From assembly GCA_023459355.1 (NCBI GenBank), contig JAEWUM010000019.1, positions 22,872 to 86,871 on the forward strand: DNA of 64,000 nucleotides. Direction: 5' to 3'. The notes beneath the pieces are model-generated. The model worked only from the letters and a program-made list of their open reading frames with translations. It was not told the origin of the DNA and did not search any database. Made by a program: the position numbers and the translations under genes. This DNA comes from Bacteroidota bacterium. GTDB taxonomy: Bacteria; Bacteroidota; Bacteroidia; Bacteroidales; Paludibacteraceae. Position 1 is the stretch's first letter. Every line of letters starts with the position of its first letter. Of the stretch, positions 8,174 through 15,853 are shown one piece after another.

Positions 8174-10087
8174 ATGAAAAACTTCTTATTCGTTATCACT
8201 TTTCTCTGCATCAGCCTTTTTGCACATGCTTCCGCCGAACGCAATTTACTGGCACAAAACAACAGTCCTGAAAAACTGGCCGGCATGCTGGTGATGGATC
8301 GTGCGTGGGTGCCGTATCCTGACTATCACGACCGTGCGGGTTGGGACAAATTACTTGGTGACAACAAGGATGTTTTAATTAAAAGAGGTGAAAAACAACT
8401 GGCCTATCAGTGGCAGGTAATCAAAGCAACTGATTACTTAGAGTATGAACGTTCGGGTGACCGGAATATCATGCAAAACCCCAATTCTGATAACAACAAT
8501 GCCTTGTCGGATTTGGTATTGGCTGAGTTGGCAGAAGGAAAGGGGCGTTTTTTGGATCAAATCATCAACGGGGTATATTATAATTGTGAGCGCACTTCCT
8601 GGGTATTGTCGGCCCACCTTACTGCACAATTATCGAAACGTACCTTGCCCGATCATACCGAACAGGTGATTGACCTGGGGTCAGGAGAATTGGGATCGTT
8701 CCTGAGTTGGGTATATTATTTCTTCCATAAAGAGTTTGATAAGGTAAATCCAATCATCTCCAAACGATTGTATGACGAAATCAAACATAAAATTATAGAT
8801 CCGTACCGGAATGTCGACCGTTTCTGGTGGATGGGCTTTATACCCCGTTCCGATGGCATGGTTAATAACTGGAACCCCTGGACTAACTTCAACTGTTTGC
8901 AATCCATTGCTTTACTTGAAAACGACCGGGAGCAACTCAGCAAGGATTTGTATCGCAGTATGTTGTCGGTGGATAAGTTTATCAACTATGTAAACGAAGA
9001 TGGAGCCTGCGAAGAAGGACCGTCTTACTGGGGGCATGCGGCCGGGAAACTCTACGACTATCTGCAACTGGTTCATTATATGACAGCCGGAGGTGTAACG
9101 CTGTTTGATCATCCGATGATTAAGAGTATGGGAGAATATATTTCCCGCAGCTATGCAGGTAACAATTGGGTTGTTAATTTTGCGGATGCGTCCGCGAAGT
9201 TCTCTGCGCCTGAAAGTTTGATTTATCGTTACGGTAAAGCGGTTAAAAGCAACGAAATGATGGGCTTCGCTTCTTATCTTGCACAGCAGAAAAGTTCGAC
9301 AGTCGATTATGGAATTGATTTTTTCAGGGTGCTGGAATCTCTTACCTGCAATCAGGAGTTGAAAAACTATACAGCTGCCCATATCACACCTGATGTTACC
9401 GTATATCCTGAAACACAGTTTTACTATTTCAAAAACAACAACGATTTCTTTCTGGCAGCAAAGGGCGGTTATAATGCCGAAAGTCACAATCACAACGATG
9501 CGGGAACTTTTTCTCTCTGGATTGATAAAACACCTGTATTGATTGATGCCGGCGTTGGAACCTATACCCGCCAGACTTTCGGTCCCGAGCGTTACAGTAT
9601 CTGGACTATGCGCAGTAACTATCATAATCTGCCTTCGGTAAATGGTGTCGAACAAAAATTTGGAAAGCAGTATAAAGCTACTGATATACTTGTAGATGAA
9701 AAAAAGAAAATGCTTTCACTGAATATCGCGCCGGCATATCCGGAAGAAGCTTCTGTAAAACAATGGGTTCGTTCTTATCAGTTAAAAACCCGCGAATTGA
9801 TTGTAAAAGATAAATTCACGTTGAAAAGTGCACTGCAATCCAACGAGATCCACTTCATGTTGTGGGGTGATATAAATATTCAGGAAGGAAAAGTAAATAT
9901 TAATGTTGCCGGTAAAAAAGCAACCTTATTATATGATAAAAATACTTTTGAAGCAAACATCGAAACCATTCCGTTGCCTGATGTTCGTTTGTCACGCGTA
10001 TGGGGAAAGGAAATTTACCGCCTTACGCTGAAAGCAAAAAAGAAATCCGTGAGAGGGGAATACGTTTATAGAATAGTGGTTAGTTGA
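8174..10087 (+). CDS. Heparinase II/III-like polysaccharide lyase
   Basis: This 637-residue protein has a signal peptide (MKNFLFVITFLCISLFAHA). An alpha-helical toroid fills the first half, then a beta-sandwich with the family signature NHNDAGTFSLW (near residue 440) and NYHNLPSVNG. Heparinase II/III-family enzymes cleave uronic-acid-containing polysaccharides such as heparan sulfate, chondroitin/dermatan sulfate or alginate by beta-elimination in the periplasm. The exact family and substrate cannot be told from the sequence. A sulfatase follows on the same strand, which suggests a sulfated substrate. The last codons and the stop lie inside a TTAGTGG-type simple repeat, so the extreme C-terminus (about RIVVS) is repeat-derived. 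Confidence 0.85.
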   Translation: MKNFLFVITFLCISLFAHASAERNLLAQNNSPEKLAGMLVMDRAWVPYPDYHDRAGWDKLLGDNKDVLIKRGEKQLAYQWQVIKATDYLEYERSGDRNIMQNPNSDNNNALSDLVLAELAEGKGRFLDQIINGVYYNCERTSWVLSAHLTAQLSKRTLPDHTEQVIDLGSGELGSFLSWVYYFFHKEFDKVNPIISKRLYDEIKHKIIDPYRNVDRFWWMGFIPRSDGMVNNWNPWTNFNCLQSIALLENDREQLSKDLYRSMLSVDKFINYVNEDGACEEGPSYWGHAAGKLYDYLQLVHYMTAGGVTLFDHPMIKSMGEYISRSYAGNNWVVNFADASAKFSAPESLIYRYGKAVKSNEMMGFASYLAQQKSSTVDYGIDFFRVLESLTCNQELKNYTAAHITPDVTVYPETQFYYFKNNNDFFLAAKGGYNAESHNHNDAGTFSLWIDKTPVLIDAGVGTYTRQTFGPERYSIWTMRSNYHNLPSVNGVEQKFGKQYKATDILVDEKKKMLSLNIAPAYPEEASVKQWVRSYQLKTRELIVKDKFTLKSALQSNEIHFMLWGDINIQEGKVNINVAGKKATLLYDKNTFEANIETIPLPDVRLSRVWGKEIYRLTLKAKKKSVRGEYVYRIVVS

Positions 10088-10187
10088 TATTGGTTAGTTG
10101 ATAGTGAAAATCACAAACTAACCACTAACCACTAACCACTGACAACTAACCACTAACCACTGACCACTAACCACTAACAACTAACAA
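10074..10187 (+). repeat. Heptamer repeat tract (GGTTAGT then inverted AACCACT units)
   Basis: The tract begins inside the last codons of the lyase gene with GTGGTTAGTTG units. After a short spacer it turns into about ten AACCACT/AACTAAC units in the opposite orientation, which ends two bases before the ATG of the sulfatase gene. The two arms can fold into a long imperfect hairpin. The same heptamer recurs at 58076-58101 and 58624-58643. Confidence 0.9.
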
Positions 10188-10189
10188 AA

Positions 10190-11713
10190 ATGACTGGCAA
10201 AAAATCAATCAAACCAATATTAATCGGCATCGCGGTAAGTGGTGCGGCCATTGCGCAAACAACCGATCGTCCGAACATTATTTACATATTTCCCGATCAG
10301 TTCCGGAATCATGCCATGCAAGTCTGGAATGAAGACGGATTCAGGGAACATGTCAATTTCAAAGCTGATCCGGCACATACGCCCGTACTGGACCGTTTTG
10401 CAAAGGAATCGGTAGTGCTTACGTCGGCGCACAGCAACTGCCCGTTGAGTAGCCCGCACCGTGGCATGATGCTTACCGGCATGTACCCCGATGGTAGCGG
10501 GGTGCCGCTTAATTGTAACAGTACCCGTCCCATCAGTAATCTGAGAGTCGATGCAGTAACAATCAGCGATGTGTTATCCAGGAATGGTTACGATTGTGCT
10601 TACATAGGTAAATTACATGTTGATTATCCAACCAAAAACAACCCGCAAAATCCGGGAACATACGTAGAAAAGAAGAACCCGGTTTGGGATGCCTATACAC
10701 CACCGGAAAGAAGACATGGTTTCCGTTACTGGTATTCTTACGGAACTTTTGATGAGCACAAAAAACCTCATTACTGGGATACGGAGGGCAAGCGCCATGA
10801 AATAAGAGAATGGTCGCCCCAACACGAGGCGGACAAAGCGATTGAATACCTCACAAAAGACAGAGATCCTCAGAAGCCGTTTTATATGGTTGTCAGCATG
10901 AATCCACCTCACAGTCCGTATTACTCGCTCGACGACGTGATGGAGGAAGATTACAATCTGTATAAAGACATTCCGCTGAACGAATTACTGATCCGGCCGA
11001 ATGTTCGTGCCGATTTAGCTAAAAAACAAAAAAGCGCTCCCTACTATTTTGCATCTGTAACCGGAGTTGACCGTGAATTCGGACGAATCCTCGAAAAGGT
11101 AAAAGAACTGGGTTTAGATGAAAATACCATTGTTGTTTTTACTTCAGATCATGGCGAAACCATGGCCAGTCACCTCGATGATCCCAAAAATTCGCCCTAT
11201 ACCGAGTCGATGAACGTACCTTTCATGATTCGCTATCCCGGAAAACTAAAACCACATGTGAATGATGTGTTACTGGGTACGCCCGATATCATGCCGACCT
11301 TGTTGTCGCTTGCCGGATTGGAAAAAGAAATTCCGGTATCGGTTCAGGGACAGGATTTGGTACCGTTTCTAAACGGAAAAAGCTGTAAGTACGATGCTCC
11401 AAAAGGTGTATTATACATCCGTAATGTAGACGGAGAAAAAGATGCAACAGGCAAGGTGCAAAGTTATTTCCCAATTGCACGTGGAATAAAAACCCATCGT
11501 TACACCATGGCTATTACCATCGACCGTCAAAAGCAGGTAAAAGAGATTTTGCTTTTTGATGATAAAAAGGACCCTTATCAGATGCAGCCGTTAGATAAAG
11601 ATAAAAACAAAAAGATTTTTAAACAGCTTACGAAAGAGATGGGTAAATTGCTGAAAAAAGCAGATGACCCCTGGTACAGAGAAAAGATATTGTCTGATTT
11701 GATTTCGTACTGA
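10190..11713 (+). CDS. Serine-type S1 family sulfatase
   Basis: This 507-residue enzyme has a hydrophobic N-terminal leader ending near AIAQ, then the sulfatase core. The formylglycine motif is S-S-P-H-R at 87-91, so Ser87 rather than a cysteine would be converted to formylglycine. That requires an anaerobic radical-SAM maturase, which is not in this window. Further conserved parts are PNIIYIFPDQ (metal site near the N-terminus), GKLHVDYP, MNPPHSPYY and FTSDHGETMASH. S1 sulfatases hydrolyse sulfate esters; here the likely substrate is a sulfated glycan fragment released by the lyase upstream. The two genes are separated only by a repeat tract. Substrate position specificity cannot be inferred. 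Confidence 0.9.
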   Translation: MTGKKSIKPILIGIAVSGAAIAQTTDRPNIIYIFPDQFRNHAMQVWNEDGFREHVNFKADPAHTPVLDRFAKESVVLTSAHSNCPLSSPHRGMMLTGMYPDGSGVPLNCNSTRPISNLRVDAVTISDVLSRNGYDCAYIGKLHVDYPTKNNPQNPGTYVEKKNPVWDAYTPPERRHGFRYWYSYGTFDEHKKPHYWDTEGKRHEIREWSPQHEADKAIEYLTKDRDPQKPFYMVVSMNPPHSPYYSLDDVMEEDYNLYKDIPLNELLIRPNVRADLAKKQKSAPYYFASVTGVDREFGRILEKVKELGLDENTIVVFTSDHGETMASHLDDPKNSPYTESMNVPFMIRYPGKLKPHVNDVLLGTPDIMPTLLSLAGLEKEIPVSVQGQDLVPFLNGKSCKYDAPKGVLYIRNVDGEKDATGKVQSYFPIARGIKTHRYTMAITIDRQKQVKEILLFDDKKDPYQMQPLDKDKNKKIFKQLTKEMGKLLKKADDPWYREKILSDLISY

Positions 11714-11740
11714 TGAAATTGAACAGTATTTACAATAAAT

Positions 11741-11775
11741 GCCCCCGTACTCAGTTTTTGTGTCCGGGGGCTTTT
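11741..11775 (+). terminator. Rho-independent terminator
   Basis: The 7-bp all-GC stem GCCCCCG (11741-11747) with CGGGGGC (11765-11771) is followed by TTTT, 28 bases after the sulfatase stop codon. Confidence 0.85.
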
Positions 11776-11876
11776 GTATTGAGAGTTGGCAACCTGCATC
11801 TCGTTAGTTAAACCCCGGGTGGAAGAATGATGTTTTATTGTTCAGGTTAAGATTGTCCGGATTCGCAGGAGTTTTG

Positions 11877-11884
11877 TATTTTTG
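11877..11884 (+). promoter_or_regulatory. Minus-7 box of Bacteroidetes type
   Basis: TATTTTTG is a perfect match to TAnnTTTG, 23 bases before the ATG of the broken sensor gene. No good TTTG minus-33 box is visible at the usual distance. Confidence 0.5.
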
Positions 11885-11906
11885 ACCCGAATTAATCCCG
11901 CTGGAT

Positions 11907-12708
11907 ATGATGAACTTATCACGTTTCTTTTCCTTCTTTCTTTTCCTGATTAATATGATATCAGTAGTATATGCTGATAAGTATTACTTTGAACAGATTT
12001 CTCTCAATGAAGGACTTTCGCAATCAACGGTAAAAATAATTTACCGTGACCGTACCGGCATGTTGTGGGTTGGAACAAAAGAAGGTCTGAATGGCTATGA
12101 CAGTCAATCCATTCATACTTATTATCATGACACAGAACAAGAACACTCCTTATCTGACAATAACATTTTTTTTTACCGAGGATGTTTCCGGGGTGAAATT
12201 AAGTATTGTACTTTTTCCAGAAGGGTCAACAACAGCGGAAGAGGTGTTTACAATACAGGCTCTACAGGAATAAAGATAACAAATAATACTTTCGGAAATG
12301 GGGGGACTACCGGATATTTTGTTACTTCCATCAACGACAATAGTACAAACTCTTATATTTCTGCTAATACTGTCAAAAGAAATGCTTCCTGAGTAAATGC
12401 GGCAGAAACCGATCATGGCATCTACACAAGAATACCTGAAAAATGTACTGGTTAGCGGCAATACTATAAACTTAGCCGGACCTCCTGCAAATAATATCTA
12501 CAATGGTATAGGCTATTGGCGAAACACAACCAGCGGGAGTGAATATTCAATCCGGATAGAGAATAATATCCTTCCTAATGGTACTATCAAGACTGATTTC
12601 AGCTCTTTGGTAGTAAGTAATTTTAATGCAAATAGTGGCGGCGTGTATAATAACGATAAAGGTGCCATGTACTTGAAAAGTGGCATCAACAATTCCGGAA
12701 ATTATTGA
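11907..12708 (+). pseudogene. Chimeric remnant: hybrid two-component sensor start joined to beta-helix debris
   Basis: The first about 88 residues are the normal start of a SusR/HTCS-type hybrid sensor: a signal segment, then YYFEQISLNEGLSQSTVK and a regulator-propeller repeat (DRTGMLWVGTKEGLNGYDS). At a run of nine T near 12165-12173 the frame abruptly continues into beta-helix sequence (GIKITNNTFGNGG). It stops at 12390-12392, and further beta-helix sequence (VLVSGNTINLAGPP, IRIENNILPNG) resumes in another frame up to 12708. A full HTCS is about 1300 residues and carries kinase, receiver and AraC domains, none of which are here. The simplest reading is a deletion that joined the start of a sensor gene to the end of a secreted beta-helix (lyase-like) gene, followed by frameshift decay. 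Confidence 0.85.
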
Positions 12709-12765
12709 TTGTTGAGTTTAAACAGGGCAAAATAGGAAGGTACAGATCGAATTAATCTGTACCTT

Positions 12766-13977
12766 TTATTGTTCTTTTCCATCAGGCCAGCTGATTGATT
12801 TCCCTGTGGTTTTGTTGGTTGGACGCTGAGCCTTTACTTTCCGCAGATACCTGCTTAATTCTCCTGAGAGTTTTTTCGCTGTGTCGATTTCTACATCAAT
12901 AAGGTTGTTGTTTTCTCCAATATCAGTATTCAGATTATATAGTTCTTTAACACCAGTATCATAGTGATAAATCAGTTTCCAGTCGCCTTTTCTGATTGTA
13001 CAGGCCGGACCAACTCCTAAACCGTCTCCATCCCACAAATTAGGGTAATTCCAGAACAGGGATCTCTTTTTATATTTATGCTTTTCTGTCGCTTTTAAAA
13101 AGGGAACAAAACTAACATCCATTCCTTCTATCAGCGCAGCGTAGGCAGCTTCTTTCGGGTCAAGGCCTTTATCAATGTATTTTGATAGAAGCGTTTATCT
13201 TTGTTGATTGGTATATGTATCGCGTAATGCGCCATGTATAAAAAGAAAGGCTGACCGTAAAGCAGGCTTTATCGAGCGACTGAATGGCTTCAAGCGTCAG
13301 CGCTTCAGTTGCGAAAATATCCTTTCCCCAGTATTTTTCGAGTCCGGGTACTGCCTGCGGTGTACTCTGTGTGCCATCTGTTTTGTTGCCGAAGTTTTCT
13401 TCACCCAGATAAGATGCTATACCACCTCCGGCATGACCGGCAATGTTTACATCAAACCCTAAATGATACGGATTTTCTCCGGGTGTGTTGATTGCTCCGA
13501 AATGAGCCTTACCACAAAGGATGGTGTGATATCCGTTATTTTTAAGTATTTGGGGAAGGGGAGTCACCTGACAGGTGTTTTCAATTTCAGCAAACTGAGT
13601 AATACCGTTTACGTTCCACGCTGGAAAATCAAGGATATCGCAGACACGGTCCGTACAAGTGTTTTTACGAAGTGTCCAGTTGGTTACCCGATGCCGCGCG
13701 CATTCATCCCGGTGAGCAGACTTACTCTTGAAGGAGTACTCACACTGCAGGCGTAGGCGTTGCTAAACCTCATTCCCCGAGATGCCAGGCGTTCCATATT
13801 CGGAGTCTCGTACACAGCATTCAACGGTGTACGAGAACTGTGAAATGGTACCGAGGTATCCTGCCATCCCATATCATCAACCAGGAAAACGATGATATTG
13901 GGTTGAGATGAAGATTAAGCCAAATTTGGCAGCGTTAAAGCTGATAAAGCTATAGGAAGCATTAAGTTGTTTTTCAT
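12766..13977 (-). pseudogene. Decayed serine-type sulfatase gene
   Basis: Reading from an ATG at 13977, a signal peptide (MKNNLMLPIALSALTLPNLA) is followed at once by an in-frame TAA. The sulfatase start then continues (NIIVFLVDDMGWQD) to the formylglycine motif S-T-P-S-R inside CSVSTPSRVSLLTG. A one-base frameshift near 13684 breaks the expected ARHRVTNWTLRKN. The middle continues at 13567-13172 (ILKNNGYHTILCGKAHFG). More frameshifts lie near 13200, and then MDVSFVPFL joins directly to the C-terminal part (YKKRSLFWNYPNLW, RKGDWKLIYHYDTG). The metal-binding segment normally found between these parts is absent, so an internal deletion is likely. No functional product is expected. Confidence 0.9.
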
Positions 13978-14056
13978 GATTGCTACAGTGTTTATACTCC
14001 TTATAACAGTTATTTCTCAAGGTACTCCTAAATAATCAGTTATCAACTAATTACCA

Positions 14057-14998
14057 TTAAAGTCCCTTCTCCGATAAATACCTTTCCACCTCAATCGCAG
14101 CCTGGCATCCGGTTCCGGCAGCGGTAATCGCCTGACGGTAATGCGGGTCGGCTACGTCACCGGCAGCAAATACACCGGGCACATTGGTTCTGGGTGTGCC
14201 GGGCATGGTTTTGATGTATCCCACCTCATCAGTTTCCACCCAGGGTTTGAAGATGTCGGAGTTCGGTTTGTGACCAATGGCCAGGAAGAACCCATCGATT
14301 TCAATGTGTACCTGTTCTTCATCAGCCTGACCACGGCGTTTAACTAAGTTAGCACCCTGTACCACTTTGTCGCCGGTTAGTCCGAGTGTTTCATGCTCGA
14401 ATAAAACTTCAATTTTGGGGTTCTTAAATACCCTGTCCTGCATGATCTTCGAAGCACGTAAGAAAGGCTTGCGAACAATCAGGAAAACCTTTTCAGCTAA
14501 TCCGGCTAAATAAATAGCTTCCTCACAAGCGGTATCACCTCCTCCCACAACGGCAACCTTCATCTTGCGGTAGAAGAAACCATCGCAGGTTGCACAGGCC
14601 GATACGCCTGAGCCGGCATATTTGGTTTCATCGGGTAAGCCGAGGTATTTCGCCGTAGCACCGGTTGAAATAATAATGGTGTCGGTTTCAATCACTTTCT
14701 CTCCGTCAACAGTTACTTTGTATGGAGCTTGTGACAAATCGGTCGCGGTAACGTGACCGTAACGGATGTCGGCGCCAAAACGCTCTGCCTGCCTGCGCAA
14801 GTCAGCCATCAACTCCGGACCGGTTGTTCCTTCCGGATATCCGGGAAAGTTTTCCACTTCGGTTGTGGTGGTCAGCTGACCACCCGGCTGCATACCTTCA
14901 TATAATACCGGCGATAAATTCGCCCGAGAAGCATAAATGGCGGCAGTGTATCCTGCCGGACCTGATCCGATGATCAGGCATCGTACTTTTTCTGTCAT
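14057..14998 (-). CDS. trxB: Thioredoxin-disulfide reductase
   Basis: The length of 313 residues is typical of the low-molecular-weight bacterial enzyme. The FAD-binding GSGPAG lies at 11-16, the redox-active CATC at 135-138 and the NADPH-binding VGGGDTACEE at 151-160; the C-terminal FAD motif is VFAAGDVAD. The cytoplasmic enzyme uses NADPH to reduce thioredoxin. It lies on the same strand as the LolA-like gene and ftsK, but a repeat-bearing gap of about 95 bases separates it from the LolA-like gene. Confidence 0.97.
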   Translation of the reverse strand: MTEKVRCLIIGSGPAGYTAAIYASRANLSPVLYEGMQPGGQLTTTTEVENFPGYPEGTTGPELMADLRRQAERFGADIRYGHVTATDLSQAPYKVTVDGEKVIETDTIIISTGATAKYLGLPDETKYAGSGVSACATCDGFFYRKMKVAVVGGGDTACEEAIYLAGLAEKVFLIVRKPFLRASKIMQDRVFKNPKIEVLFEHETLGLTGDKVVQGANLVKRRGQADEEQVHIEIDGFFLAIGHKPNSDIFKPWVETDEVGYIKTMPGTPRTNVPGVFAAGDVADPHYRQAITAAGTGCQAAIEVERYLSEKGL

Positions 14999-15028
14999 AT
15001 CTTTTTGTTTTATTTTATTATTGTCTAT

Positions 15029-15060
15029 GGTCTGTCATTGCGAGCGAAGCGAAGCAACCT
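15029..15060 (-). repeat. Short interspersed repeat (GTCATTGCGAGCGAAGCGAAGC type)
   Basis: The stretch GTCATTGCGAGCGAAGCGA followed by AGCAACC belongs to a dispersed repeat type seen in many bacterial genomes. A related stretch lies at 58541-58580 (GTCATTGCGAGGAG then GAACGACGTGGCAACCC). Both are in intergenic DNA. A second hairpin, GGGCGCAA/TTGCGCCC, follows at 15074-15092. Confidence 0.7.
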
Positions 15061-15094
15061 CCTCTTCAAATAGGGCGCAAGCATTGCGCCCCTA

Positions 15095-15730
15095 CTATCT
15101 CAAGTCATTAACCACCGCCCCCTTGTATTTTGCTTTATCAAAAACAAACACATCCGGGTTGACGGTTATGTTTTTTTGATAGTTTTTGAAAATCAGCTCA
15201 TTTTTCATTCCGTTTTTGTATGCTATTTTAATGAGATGTAAATTTCCGGATGCCTTGTTCAACTGAATCTCTACTTTTGAAAAATCAGCTTTTTTATTTG
15301 TTGGGATGAGTTCGATGATGTGGTTGGTCTGGCTTTTCAGTTTGCTAAACTGAATTCTACTGACCGATTTAAATGCTGAAATAATAGCAACCGGATTGGT
15401 TGCTGCAAGTTCCTCAGCAGTAGGTTCAGTTATATTTACTTCATCGCTGTTTTCCAAATAAGCCCACTGGGTTTTACCATTAAACCACACAGTCAACTCA
15501 TCTGTTTGCAGGAAAAACCGGTTTGCGTTCAAAACAATCAATCCTGAAATCTGCTGCGAATTTACACCATTTTTCTCTGAAATCTTCAGTGTAAATTCTG
15601 AACGGACTGCCCGGGTGCGGAATGACTCTGTAAAGTTGTTTATAATTCGCTCTGCATCAGTATTATGCTGGGCGTTTACAACGAAAATCGAATTTATGAA
15701 TAGAATTATAGAATATATGAATTTCTGCAT
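15095..15730 (-). CDS. LolA-like outer-membrane lipoprotein carrier
   Basis: This 211-residue protein has a signal peptide ending near VNAQ. It shows the LolA/LolB-like layout: an N-terminal helix with ERIINNFTESF, a strand series that includes GLIVLNANRFFLQTDEL and WFNGKTQWAYL, and the segment TNPVAIISAF. In Bacteroidetes such proteins are periplasmic carriers that take lipoproteins from the inner to the outer membrane. The position next to ftsK is common in this phylum. The function of this individual copy is inferred from the family. Confidence 0.85.
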   Translation of the reverse strand: MQKFIYSIILFINSIFVVNAQHNTDAERIINNFTESFRTRAVRSEFTLKISEKNGVNSQQISGLIVLNANRFFLQTDELTVWFNGKTQWAYLENSDEVNITEPTAEELAATNPVAIISAFKSVSRIQFSKLKSQTNHIIELIPTNKKADFSKVEIQLNKASGNLHLIKIAYKNGMKNELIFKNYQKNITVNPDVFVFDKAKYKGAVVNDLR

Positions 15731-15853
15731 TTAATTTTCTTTTTTATAACTAATATCATCATTAATCCCGGAATAAACATATGGAACTTTTTATTTACCA
15801 AAACTGATGTTTACTCCTGTGGCTAATGTGGTAAGTATTTAATCAGTATTTAA

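Noticed and set aside
8912..9655. 247-codon ORF opposite the lyase gene
   Set aside because: It is the antisense shadow of a well-supported lyase gene.
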